Below, one piece after another: positions 1 through 9,600 of a stretch of DNA of 64,000 nucleotides. The stretch is from contig JAAYBR010000082.1 of assembly GCA_012730045.1 (NCBI GenBank), positions 1 through 64,000 of the forward strand, in the 5' to 3' direction. Position 1 is the first letter of the stretch, and each line of letters begins with the position of its first letter. The notes beneath the pieces were generated by a model. It made no database searches. It saw only the letters and a program-made list of their open reading frames with translations, and was not told the origin of the DNA. The DNA is from Candidatus Hydrogenedentota bacterium (GTDB taxonomy: Bacteria > Hydrogenedentota > Hydrogenedentia > Hydrogenedentales > CAITNO01). The position numbers were made by a program, and so were the translations under genes.

Positions 1-693
1 CAGCGAAGGCGACGGACTGGCTTCGGCGGCCAGGGCGGCGGCGCGCGCCGACTCAAGAGTGTCAAGAAGCGCCCCGGCGGGAACCTGTGCCGGGTCCACA
101 AGGGAGAACAGGGCCGCCGCCGCCACCCGCACCGACGGGTCCGTGTCTTTGAGCGTGAACTCGAGGGGTGCCGGGGAATCCGCCGGCACGGCCGGTGTTT
201 TCGCCACCAGGAAGTTGTGCAGCAGGGTCATGAGGGCGACCACGGGCACCCGGTTGCCGGAGAAGGGGGGAAACTCCGCCTTGCCGTCAGAGGCCGGGTA
301 GAAACCGACCGTGGGGAAGGTTCCCGCAGGTGCCAGCCGTCCCTCGGAGGGCGCGACAAGAAGGAGCGCGCGGGTTTCCACACCGGGCATCCAGCATGCG
401 TCGGTCAGGCCCTGAAGCCGCATTTCCATGGGCCCGCCGCCGGGAAAGCTCTTCAGCACCGACAGCCGCGCCTCATAGGGCAGTATCTGGAGGGAGGCGC
501 CCTCGGCGGGGAGGGCGGGCGCGATGCCCGCGAGGGGATGGTTCATGTACGCCACCCGGACGTCCAGCACCATGGTCGCGGAAAGGAGCCCGCGCGGGAG
601 GCACGCCTCCAGCGTTTCGGGGGTGAGCGGAACGGCGTGCGCCGCGCCGCAGACCAGCAGGGCCGTGGCGGCAATTCTAATAGTCGTCGTCAT
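1..693 (-). CDS. Secreted HEAT-like protein, 3' end beyond the window
   Basis: An open frame starts with ATG at 693 and runs to the left edge with no stop, giving 231 visible residues. The first 20 residues (MTTTIRIAATALLVCGAAHA) are a typical signal peptide, so the product is exported. Near residues 185-205 the stretch LKDTDPSVRVAAAALFSLV resembles one HEAT or PBS-lyase repeat helix pair, but one repeat is too little for a firm family call. The ATG lies inside the last codons of the upstream membrane-protein gene (17-nt overlap), which suggests translational coupling and a shared task. Function is unknown, and the missing C-terminus may hold the diagnostic domain. Confidence 0.75.
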   Translation of the reverse strand, partial: MTTTIRIAATALLVCGAAHAVPLTPETLEACLPRGLLSATMVLDVRVAYMNHPLAGIAPALPAEGASLQILPYEARLSVLKSFPGGGPMEMRLQGLTDACWMPGVETRALLLVAPSEGRLAPAGTFPTVGFYPASDGKAEFPPFSGNRVPVVALMTLLHNFLVAKTPAVPADSPAPLEFTLKDTDPSVRVAAAALFSLVDPAQVPAGALLDTLESARAAALAAEASPSPSL

Positions 694-1426
694 CAAGGGC
701 GTTCTCCTCGGCTTGCGCGCGGTCGCGGTCCGCCATGCAGACCCTCCAGGAAATCGCCAAGATTGCGCATTCCATCAGGGCCAGGGGAAGGTCGCACAGG
801 CCCAGCAGGGCGATGTCCAGGAATGAGGATGACGGGAAGGCCGCCTGAAAGAGGTCGCCGCAGACAACCTGCATGAGTCCCAGCAGCAGGGCGGGGGCCA
901 GCGCCGGCAAATTGCGGAGCAGGCAGACGGCGGCGTCGCGCGGCGCTGCGGGGCCGGACTGCGCGTGGAACATGACCGCGGCCCCGGCGGGCGTCGCGGC
1001 GCACAGGGCGGCGCAGGACACCAGCAGGAGAAACCCCGCCGTCGGGGCGGGACTGGACAGCGCCACGGAACCCGCCACGGACATCAGGGTGGTGACGCCG
1101 AGATTAATCACGAACCACACCGGGAGGAACTCCCGCAGCGCGGTGCGGGGCGCGGCGCGGCGCCAGATCGGATAGTCAAGGTGGGCGCCCATGCGAGCGA
1201 AGCACAGGGCCTGCAGGGCGGACAGGGCCAGCGTGACGGCCAGCAGGGAGACAAACAGGTGAAGGTTAAGAAGAGCCCCCCACTCCGGCGCGCGCTCCAA
1301 GAGCGCGGTGGCCGCCGCACGGTTGAGGCGGAACACAGTCAGCACGGCGGCCGTGCCTGCGGCATACACCGCAACGGTGCGCTTGTTGCTCTCGATATCC
1401 TGCTGTGTCTGCTGAATGGGGGACAT
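677..1426 (-). CDS. Polytopic membrane protein of unknown function
   Basis: This 249-residue protein has about five or six hydrophobic segments (for example around residues 20-35, 55-75, 100-125, 130-155, 180-200 and 210-230) and a very acidic tail ending DDDDY. The start ATG at 1426 has a closely spaced AGGAAG upstream. The overall look resembles Yip1-like or other small multi-pass proteins, but no diagnostic motif is visible, so no function is assigned. The following exported gene starts within its 3' end, and the upstream gene lies about 30 nt away on the same strand, so the three genes probably form one minus-strand transcript. Confidence 0.7.
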   Translation of the reverse strand: MSPIQQTQQDIESNKRTVAVYAAGTAAVLTVFRLNRAAATALLERAPEWGALLNLHLFVSLLAVTLALSALQALCFARMGAHLDYPIWRRAAPRTALREFLPVWFVINLGVTTLMSVAGSVALSSPAPTAGFLLLVSCAALCAATPAGAAVMFHAQSGPAAPRDAAVCLLRNLPALAPALLLGLMQVVCGDLFQAAFPSSSFLDIALLGLCDLPLALMECAILAISWRVCMADRDRAQAEENALDDDDY

Positions 1427-1456
1427 CTCTTCCTGACCGGGACGGCCGCCGGGGGC

Positions 1457-3298
1457 CTATTCCACCACAAATCCTTCTTTCTCGAGCAGCCGCGCGAGCT
1501 CCTTCCGCGACAACCCCTTGAACTGCACAACCCGGTGCGGGTCAACCTGCTCAATGATCGGGGCGACCCGCTTGCGGTGGGCCAGATCGAGCAGCGTCAT
1601 CGGGTCGTCCGCCTCAATGACGTGAAGGGTGCGCACGCGCACCTTCTTGATGCCCCCGCGCCAGTCCTCCAGTGTGGTCCGCACATTGTCCGGAAGAAGG
1701 CCCCCGCGGTTGTGCCGCAGCAGAAAATCAGTGAAGGTCACCGGGTTGTGCCCGTTCTGCACGGCCTGAAGGTAGCTCTCCCGGGAAACCCGGTACACCG
1801 ACACCTGCCCCGTGCTGACCTGTTTCGCAAACTGCTCGAGCGGCACCGTGAGCAGGGGGTCCATGTCCTGGATCGGCACCATGATGTCGAAATTGGGCTG
1901 GACCACGATCTCGCTGGCGGGGTCCGGGTGGATTTTCTCCAGGCGCGAAAGCGGCGTGCCCTGGAGGATCGAGCGGCCCAGCGGCGTCACGCGGACCGCC
2001 GAGTTGCCGTCGCACACGCCCCGCTCCACCAGCCCCAGCCAGAAAAACAGCTCCTCGAGGGCGCGCGCCAGCTTGCTCTCGGAGCGGGCCGAGGTGGCGG
2101 GGTCAACGTACTCGTGCGCCCCGTTGACCAGCTTCAGCACGGGGCGGGAGGTCTGCGCGTCGCGGCGGAACGCGTTCTCCACGAGGTCCATCGCGTTGTA
2201 CCAGGCGCCGTCCTCCATCTCGGCGGCAAGTTCCGCCAGGGTCTTGCACTGCGCCGTGTAGTCCATGAACCGGATGGTCTGCTCGCACACGGTCCTGTGG
2301 CGCTCCAGCCGCCGCTGCGGGAGCAGCTCGCCGATGTCGCGGACCACCAGGTCCTGGTCCACATAGGCCAGCCATTGCAGGCCCGTTGTCGCAATCCAGA
2401 GGCAGGTGCTCAGCGAGGGCTCATTGTCCTCGCCGCCGCACAGCGGCCCGAGCCTTCGAAGGTCCTCCCGGAACAGTTCCCCGTCGCTGCGCAGCCGCGC
2501 CGGCTGCGCGGCGACCGCGGCCACCAGGCGGGAGAGGGTGTCCGTGAGGGAGACCCCGCGGTATTCGGGGGACTCCACCTCGGCGCGCAGCGGCCGCAGC
2601 CGGTTCTTCTCGCGCTGGCGGCGGCCGCAGGACTGGAGGTGCTGCCGCACCTCCGACAGCAGCCCCACCACCCGCACCAGCCGGTCCTCCGCGTCGAAGC
2701 GGAACATCTCGGCGCAGGCGAATCCCTGGATCAGCTCCAGCAGCGCCTGCTCCACCGCGTACTCGTTCCCCCCGTGCAGCGCGTGCACCTGCGACACCGC
2801 CAGCACCCCGTTCTTGCTCTGCCACAGGATGTCAAAGACCTCCCGCGCCGTCTCCGAGAACAGCTCCGTCGCAACATGGTCCTGGAGCGAGTCGGGATGG
2901 TGGTAGCACTTTTCCAGAAGGATGTCTATGGCCGCCTTCTTCGTGAGCGGGTTCTCCGAGCCCAGGCGCTCCTCCAGCATCTGGAACTCGAAGGTGCCCA
3001 GGGCCTTCACCCGCGCGCAGAGCGACGGGATGTCCCCGTGGTTGTTAAGACCCTCCCGGATCCGCCGCACCGCGCCGTACCCCTCCGGCACCAGCTTGAT
3101 CTTCGTGAGGTCCGTGAAGAAGAGGCGGTGGTTAACGTCGAGAAGGTACTCGATCTCCTCCGCGGGCACCTCGAGTTTCTTCGCGAGAAAGCGCGTGGTG
3201 AGTCCGGAGCGGCTGTTGTTGGACAGCTCCACGGCGATGTTGTACGCCGTGCGGCTCATGCCCTCCAACGAGGCCAGCAGGCTCGCCCCATGTCGCAT
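1457..3298 (-). CDS. Stand-alone XPB/Ssl2 N-terminal-type (Helicase_C_3) domain protein
   Basis: The 613-residue product has no Walker A or DEAD-type helicase motifs. Its C-terminal third carries the pattern of the helicase XPB/Ssl2 N-terminal domain family: EIVVQPNFDIMVP, then VYRVSRESYLQAVQNG, a short FL stretch, LPDNVRTTLEDW, and a final beta-rich segment ending in a small helical unit. The N-terminal part looks like winged-helix material (residues about 20-75, SGLTTRFLAKKLEVPAEEIEYLL). The ATG at 3298 is chosen because AAGGAGG sits 9 nt upstream; an upstream in-frame TTG at 3304 has poorer spacing. A role in DNA transactions is plausible from the family, but the partner is unknown. It has its own promoter in the divergent region to its right. 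Confidence 0.75.
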   Translation of the reverse strand: MRHGASLLASLEGMSRTAYNIAVELSNNSRSGLTTRFLAKKLEVPAEEIEYLLDVNHRLFFTDLTKIKLVPEGYGAVRRIREGLNNHGDIPSLCARVKALGTFEFQMLEERLGSENPLTKKAAIDILLEKCYHHPDSLQDHVATELFSETAREVFDILWQSKNGVLAVSQVHALHGGNEYAVEQALLELIQGFACAEMFRFDAEDRLVRVVGLLSEVRQHLQSCGRRQREKNRLRPLRAEVESPEYRGVSLTDTLSRLVAAVAAQPARLRSDGELFREDLRRLGPLCGGEDNEPSLSTCLWIATTGLQWLAYVDQDLVVRDIGELLPQRRLERHRTVCEQTIRFMDYTAQCKTLAELAAEMEDGAWYNAMDLVENAFRRDAQTSRPVLKLVNGAHEYVDPATSARSESKLARALEELFFWLGLVERGVCDGNSAVRVTPLGRSILQGTPLSRLEKIHPDPASEIVVQPNFDIMVPIQDMDPLLTVPLEQFAKQVSTGQVSVYRVSRESYLQAVQNGHNPVTFTDFLLRHNRGGLLPDNVRTTLEDWRGGIKKVRVRTLHVIEADDPMTLLDLAHRKRVAPIIEQVDPHRVVQFKGLSRKELARLLEKEGFVVE

Positions 3299-3354
3299 AG
3301 CCAAACGCCTCCTTGCACAGTCGCGTGAAAAAACGCACCGAAACCGAATCTCAT

Positions 3355-3383
3355 ATTATATTCGCCGAACTCACGCGCGGCAA
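3355..3383 (-). promoter_or_regulatory. Sigma70-type promoter for the 1457-3298 gene
   Basis: On the minus strand TTGCCG (3383-3378) and TATAAT (3360-3355) are separated by 17 nt. The expected start of transcription near 3348 leaves a leader of about 50 nt that contains the ribosome binding site. Confidence 0.6.
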
Positions 3384-3434
3384 GCAATCTTCGCGCGTAT
3401 TTTCTGCGGGAAGCGGACGGGGAAGAGGAGCGCC

Positions 3435-3463
3435 TTGAAGGGCGGTTCCCGGTCGGGTATCAT
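3435..3463 (+). promoter_or_regulatory. Sigma70-type promoter for the 3508 gene
   Basis: TTGAAG (3435-3440) and TATCAT (3458-3463) are spaced by 17 nt. Transcription would begin near 3470, leaving a leader of about 38 nt with the purine-rich AGGAAAGGG before the ATG. Confidence 0.55.
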
Positions 3464-3507
3464 CGCCGGACCGGCCCCGGGCCGGACAACCAGGAAAGGG
3501 TGTTCGC

Positions 3508-6453
3508 ATGCGGCGTGCGTTTCAGGCTTGGGCGGTCGTGATGATTATGGGCGCGGCGGCGGCGCAGGACGCGGCGGCACCGCAGTGGGATGTTTTCCAG
3601 GGGGAGATGATCGCCTATCCCGGGCCGTGGTCTTTCGGGCTGCCCAAGGACCACATCATCCTCGTGAGCGACGAGCAGCTGGAGGCGCTGTCGGATCCGG
3701 ACAAGGCGGTGGACCTCAGCCTCACCTTTGACAAGCGCGAGGAGAGCCTCCGCCAGGTCTGCGAGCACGCCCAGGCCGCCGGTGCCCGCACCCTGATCCT
3801 CGCCTTTGACCATTTCTTCTCGCAGTACCGGGAGGGCCAGAAGGGCAAGCCGCGCGCCCTCACGCCGGACAAGCAGGGGTACATTGACCGCATCGCCGCG
3901 ATCAGCAGCTTCGCTGCGGGCTACGGCCTCGGGCTGGAACTGAGCCTGCTGTCCCCGCTGGAGATCGGCCCCGGCTACACGGAGCAGACGGGGGAGCAGG
4001 GGGTGTGGATGCACTACCGCAAGGGCCTGCGCGACCCGAAGAGCGGCGCGTACAGCGTCCAGCTCTGGCGCCAGCGCCGCTGGGCAAACAACAAGGGCCC
4101 GCTGGATGTGAAAGACGCCGGGGTCCGCGTGTTCGCGTTCCGCGAAAAGGAAATCGGCGGCACGCAGTACAGTGCGGTGGACCCTGCGGACATCGTGGAG
4201 ATCACGGAAACCGCGAATGTGGAGGTGTTCGAGGACCTCGTGGAGGGCCGGGGCGACTACCAGGCCGTGCGGGTCCGCGTGCATGGAACGGGGAACGGCG
4301 ACGGCCGGGACCGGGTGCTCGTGGTCCAGCAGTACCACACCCCCGAGATGGACTACTTCAGCGAGAACGCCCTGCCGTACCTGAAATCGCTGGGGGACCG
4401 CTACGCCGACGCGGGCGTGCGCCTCAACGGGCTGTACAGCGACGAGATGCACATCCAGCAGGACTGGGGTTATTTTGGCCACCACGACAACGGGGAGTTT
4501 GCCCTGCGCTATGTCAGCCCCGGCCTCGCGCGCCGCTACGCGGAGCTGTATGGCGCGGAGTACGCCGACTTTGCGAAGTGGCTGGTCTATTTCGTCCAGG
4601 GGCAGGACGACACGGCGAACGACCTGTGGGCGAAGGCGGACCGGATGCACGTTTTCGGCGCGTCGCCCGAGGACATCGCCCGGACCGCCCTGCTGCGGTC
4701 GCGGTACTACCGTCTCCTGCAGGACGGCGTGGTGGAGCTGTTCACCGCCGCAAAGGCGCATCTGGAAGGGCGCATGGGGCGCCGCCTTGAGACGCGCGCC
4801 CACGCCACCTGGGCGGAGAGCCCCACCATTGACCGGTGGGACACCGGGCGGCTGCCCCACCAGCAGGCGCAGTACGAATACACCCCGAATTTTGTCTGGT
4901 CCTGCACGGTCCATCAGGCGGCCTCGGCCTGCCACGACTATTTCCGCTGGGGCGACTACCTCACGGGCAACGGAAACGACCACCCGGAGGGCGGGTGGAT
5001 GGACCGCGACTACTACGCCCTGGCCCTGGCCTGTTCCACCGGCATCCTCAACGAGGTGCCCCACTCGTACTGTGCCCACTGGGGGATGCCCGGACCGGTG
5101 AGCGCCCACCGGAACGCCCTCGTCAGCGTCACCGGGACGGGCGGGCCCGATTTCTACTCCATGGTGGCCGACATGGAGCACCGCGACACGTCCGTGCTGA
5201 TGCTGTACCCCCTGGACCTGGTGGCGGCGAGCGAGCGGTTCGGGAGCTGGATGACCCAGTACGGCTACGCGAACTATGTGACCCAGGCGAAGCTCCTGGA
5301 GATGGGGCGCGTGGAGAACGGCGCGATTGTGCTCGGGGGACGCCGCTTCACGACCCTCTGCACGCTCTTCGAGCCCTTTCCCGCGCCCCGGCTGCTGGAG
5401 ATGATGTCCGCCCTCGCGGACCAGGGCGGGCGTGTGCTCTGGTCCGGGCCGCCGCCGCTGCTGGACGCGGACGGAAACCCCGCACTCGCGGCCTGGCAGG
5501 GCCTCTTCGGCGCGCAGGTGGCCCCGGAGAACGCGGGGGGGCTTATGCTCCCCGGCCGGGTGGCCACTTTCTCCGGCGCCCTGGAGGGGGTGCCCGACAT
5601 GCCGGTCCTCACGCATTTCCTTGTGGACCGCGTCTATCCCGCCGCCACGGCGGAGGGGGTGGAGGCGGTGGCCCATGTCGGCGCGTACTGCGCGGGCACC
5701 CTCCGGCGGCTGCCTTCCGGCGGGATGCTCGGCTTCCTGGGGTTCCGGCCGCGGGACGACCAGGCGGCCTCCCTGGGCTATGAGACGCGGACGTGGTTCG
5801 AGATTCTGGACCGGCTGGGCGCCTACCCGCCGTCCGGCGCGTTCCCGGAAGTCAACGACAACCCAGACCACCTTTCCCGGACGGGCCCGCATCTGGTCTG
5901 CCGCTTTCCAAACGGCGCGGTGGGCGTCGCCCCGCATCTGACCTCGGTGCTGGAGGACTGGCCGGGCGGGTTTGCCCGGAACGCGGAGCAGGACGCGGAG
6001 ATCATGAAGCGCGTGGTGATGCCGCCGGACCGGGTGCATCTGGAGGATTTTCAGGTCAACGGGCAGAAGGTTTCCTATGACGGCAGGATGGCGGTCCTGT
6101 GGCGCGCCGGGGAGGGCGGCTTGCCGGAGGCCTTCGCCGGCATGGACTGCCGGGAGATCACCCTTGACGGTGTGAAGACCCCCTTTGCGGAAAACCCCAT
6201 GCCCCTGGTCGCCTGGGCGCCCGTTCCCGAAAGCCGGCGTGTTCAGGGCGGGGCGAAACTGGTGGTGTTCTTCCACGGCGCCGGACAGCTGCGCATCCCG
6301 GTTTCACCGGCCCTCGGCTTGACCGGGGAGGCGTTCTGCCAGGGAAGCGTTCCGGGAAGCAAAGGAGCGCCTGTTCCTGTGTCGCTGGCGGCGGGACTCC
6401 TGGAAATCGTGGCAGGGCCGGACACGGCCGGACGGTGGATATTTGTGAGGTGA
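3508..6453 (+). CDS. Exported glycoside hydrolase-like protein, family unassigned
   Basis: This 981-residue protein begins with a signal peptide (MRRAFQAWAVVMIMGAAAAQ). Residues about 30-560 read like a TIM-barrel glycosidase: alternating helices and strands, many aromatic residues and acidic clusters such as NGLYSDEMHIQ, whose E313 is a candidate catalytic residue by analogy with clan A enzymes. A second part (about 600-760) resembles the trimerisation or Rossmann-like domain of GH42-type enzymes (LLEMMSALADQGGRVLWSG), and the C-terminus is beta-rich. No exact CAZy family is recognisable. AGGAAAGGG precedes the ATG. It is followed by other exported proteins, which fits a role in polysaccharide handling. 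The catalytic assignment is inference. Confidence 0.7.
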   Translation: MRRAFQAWAVVMIMGAAAAQDAAAPQWDVFQGEMIAYPGPWSFGLPKDHIILVSDEQLEALSDPDKAVDLSLTFDKREESLRQVCEHAQAAGARTLILAFDHFFSQYREGQKGKPRALTPDKQGYIDRIAAISSFAAGYGLGLELSLLSPLEIGPGYTEQTGEQGVWMHYRKGLRDPKSGAYSVQLWRQRRWANNKGPLDVKDAGVRVFAFREKEIGGTQYSAVDPADIVEITETANVEVFEDLVEGRGDYQAVRVRVHGTGNGDGRDRVLVVQQYHTPEMDYFSENALPYLKSLGDRYADAGVRLNGLYSDEMHIQQDWGYFGHHDNGEFALRYVSPGLARRYAELYGAEYADFAKWLVYFVQGQDDTANDLWAKADRMHVFGASPEDIARTALLRSRYYRLLQDGVVELFTAAKAHLEGRMGRRLETRAHATWAESPTIDRWDTGRLPHQQAQYEYTPNFVWSCTVHQAASACHDYFRWGDYLTGNGNDHPEGGWMDRDYYALALACSTGILNEVPHSYCAHWGMPGPVSAHRNALVSVTGTGGPDFYSMVADMEHRDTSVLMLYPLDLVAASERFGSWMTQYGYANYVTQAKLLEMGRVENGAIVLGGRRFTTLCTLFEPFPAPRLLEMMSALADQGGRVLWSGPPPLLDADGNPALAAWQGLFGAQVAPENAGGLMLPGRVATFSGALEGVPDMPVLTHFLVDRVYPAATAEGVEAVAHVGAYCAGTLRRLPSGGMLGFLGFRPRDDQAASLGYETRTWFEILDRLGAYPPSGAFPEVNDNPDHLSRTGPHLVCRFPNGAVGVAPHLTSVLEDWPGGFARNAEQDAEIMKRVVMPPDRVHLEDFQVNGQKVSYDGRMAVLWRAGEGGLPEAFAGMDCREITLDGVKTPFAENPMPLVAWAPVPESRRVQGGAKLVVFFHGAGQLRIPVSPALGLTGEAFCQGSVPGSKGAPVPVSLAAGLLEIVAGPDTAGRWIFVR

Positions 6454-6530
6454 CATCCAGAAAGGGATTTGTGGACTCAGTGCAATACTGTTGACAGTGT
6501 TGACCGGGACCTGGAAAAACTGCCGAAGGC

Positions 6531-6559
6531 TTGACCCCTGTCCAGATGCGTTCTATAAT
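6531..6559 (+). promoter_or_regulatory. Strong sigma70-type promoter for the surface-protein gene
   Basis: TTGACC (6531-6536), a 17-nt spacer and a perfect TATAAT (6554-6559) precede the gene. The predicted start near 6566 leaves a leader of about 62 nt. This is one of the best promoter matches in the window. Confidence 0.75.
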
Positions 6560-6627
6560 TCAAGTGCGTGGCTGGTGTACGGAGTTCTCAGCGCGGGGAT
6601 GTGTCGCCGGAACAAAAGGGTGGATGT

Positions 6628-9600
6628 ATGAAAATGTCGGGAATCGTGTTTTCTGCATGCTTGATATGCGGTGGGTTTGCCTCCGCCATGACCGAGCCCG
6701 GAACGGTGGATATGACCCGAAGCGTTGCCAGTCTGGGGGAGGTGTCCCCGGGAATATTGGGGTTCGTGGTCTCCCTGAACATTGTCGCCGCGTCGGACAT
6801 TGCCCCCTTCGTGACAGCCTTGTCGGTAGTCGAGTATCTTCCGGATGGATGGGTGTACGATGGCACCTATGGAAATCCAATGCCTGTGGCCAGCATAGGG
6901 CAGGGCGTCCTGCAACTGCTTTGGGAGAATGTGCCCGACCTGTCGTCCCCTCTGGCGGTTGAATACCATCTGCGGGTTCCGCAGGCGTTGGCAGGCGCCG
7001 TCCTTTTCGGGAGGGTCGTTTACGCAACGGAAGCAGGACCACAGGAGTCTCCGGATGTCATCACCAACCCAAACGAGATTAACTGCCTCTTCATGGCCCG
7101 CTCCGCCTCACTGGCCGGATATGTGCCCGGCGCGGAAGTGACGTTCACGGTCACGGTCAACAGTTTCTGCCTCGAGCCGGTCACCGCGCTGGCCGTGGTT
7201 GAAGAGTGCCCCGCCGGTTGGACCTTCGTCTCCGCGACGGGCGTTGCCGACGCCGGCGGCGTGGAGCCCGATCCCGGCGCGTCCGGACCCTTGGAGTTTG
7301 TCTGGCTGTCCGCCGTTTCGGTCTTTCCGCACAGCTTCACCTATACGGTGGCCGTGCCGGAGGACTTTTCGGGCGATGCGATGGTCTCCGGCCGCGTGCT
7401 CAGCCGCCTGAGCGGTCCCGAGCTCCTTTCCCCCGTGGTGGAGACGCCCCTCGACTACCTCGACACGGTCCCGCCGGTCATCGTGATCACCGGCGGTTCC
7501 CCCGTGACCGTCGAATGCGGCGGGCTCTACGTTGAACTGGGGGCGACCGCCACCGACAATGTGGACTCCGCGGTGGATGTGACTGTGGACAACAGCGCCG
7601 TGAACACCGCCGTGCCGGGCGACTACACGGTCTATTACAGAGCCCAGGACACCGCGGGCAACAGCGCCCAGGAAACCCGGACGGTGCAGGTGGTGGACAC
7701 CACCGCCCCTGTGGTCGTCATGGACGGGGGGGAGGCCCAGTCCGGCACGTGCAGCGTTCCCCTGACGCTGCACACCGCCACCGCCTCGGACGCCTGCGAC
7801 GGCTCCGTTCCGGCGGTGGCCGCCGATTTGGGCGGGCTCAATCCCGCATCTCCGGCAGTGGGCGTGTATGAAGTGCTCTTCGAGGCGTTTGACGGCGCGG
7901 GCAACCGCGGAACGGCCGTCCTGACGGTCAGCATTACGGACAGCCAGACCCCGCTGCTTGTTCTTAACGGCGCGAATCCGCTCTCCGTGGAGTGCGGCGC
8001 GGTCTTCAATGATCCCGGCGCCACGGCGACAGACAGTTGCGCGGGCAATCTCACGGCAGCGATCACCGTGGAGGGAACTGTCAACACCGCCGAGCCCGGC
8101 CTCTATCTGCTGACCTACACGGTTGAGGACCCCTCCGGCAATGTGGCGTCGCTTGCGCGGGATGTCGAGGTGGCGGACACGACGCCCCCCGTGATCGCGC
8201 TGCTGGGGCCGTCCACGGTCACAATCACCCAGGGAACTCCCTACACCGAGCCCGGATACACCGCGACGGACCTCTGCTCCGGCGACCTGACGGCGGAGGT
8301 GAACGTCACGGGTTCTGTCAACATCAACGTGGTCGGCGCCTATGAACTCACCTATGCCGTCTCCGACGGCGCGGGGAATCCCGCCCAGACCACCCGAACG
8401 GTAAACGTGGTTTCGGACTCCGCGCCCGTCATCACGATCCTGGGTGACAACCCCGCAACCGTTGAGTGCGGAGACCCCTATGAGGATGCGGGCGCCGAGG
8501 CGGATGACGCCGAGGACGGCGACCTGACCCTGTACATTGTGGTGGAGAATCTCGTGAACCCCGGCGCGGCGGGCGTCTATCGGGTCATCTATTCCGTCAC
8601 GGACGCCGACATGAACACCACCACGGCCGAGAGGACGGTCATTCTTCAGGACACGGCCGCGCCGGCGCTTGAACTGCTGGGGGACAATCCGCTGGTGGTG
8701 CAGTGCGGTTACGGTTTCAATGACCCGGGCGCGACCGCCCTGGACGCCTGCCTGGGCAATCTGGACGCCGCCATCTCCGTGTATTCAGAGGTGGATGCCT
8801 CCACGCCCGGCACCTACCCCGTCGTCTACGCGGTCAGCGACGCCTCGGGCAATGAGAGCGAGGCGTCCCGCACCGTGGAGGTGGTGGACACCGTCGGGCC
8901 GATGGTCTTCCTGCAGGGAGACAATCCCATGCAGCTTGAGTGCGGCACGCCCTTTGTGGAGCCCGGCACCATCGGAAGCGACGCCTGCTCGGGCGAAGTG
9001 CCCGTGGAGAGCACCGCCGCGCTGGAGAATTTCGGCGCCGTCGGCCCCGTCACGGTCCAGTATTCCGCCCAGGACAACGCGGGGAACGTCACGACCGTGA
9101 CCCGCACGGTCAACGTGGTGGACACCACGCCGCCGGTTCTCAGCCTGGTTGGCGGGAGTCTGGTGCTTGTGCCCCTGGGTTCGCCGTGGGTGGAGCCCGG
9201 CTACACGGCCGTGGATGCCTGCGCGGGGGACATCACCGGCGGTGTGTCGGTCACCGGTTCTGTGAACACGGACCTTCCCGGCGATTATCCGTTGACCTAT
9301 GTCTCCATTGACGGCGCGGAGAACAGCGCGGAGGCGGAGCGCATTGTGCGTGTCACCCCGGGGACCCCGCCGGCAATCACCTTGAACGGTGACAATCCCA
9401 TGACCGTGGAGTGCGGCGCGGCCTTCCAGGATCCGGGCGCCACGGCCTCCGACGCCGAGGACGGCGACCTGACTGCGGCCATTTCGGTGGACGGATCCGT
9501 TGATGTCTCCGTGCCGGGATGGTATGTTCTTAGCTACGCCGTCGCCGACAGCGGCGGCCTTTCCGACCTCGAGACCCGTTCCGTGCAGGTGGTGGACACG

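Noticed and set aside
965-3328. A 787-codon open frame opposite the XPB-like gene
   Set aside because: It is the antisense shadow of a well-supported gene. The translation is rich in His, Arg, Gly and Gln with no domain, as expected in a GC-rich genome.
3460-6276. A 938-codon antisense frame opposite the glycosidase-like gene
   Set aside because: No domain, signal or plausible start. The sense frame has a promoter, ribosome binding site and signal peptide.
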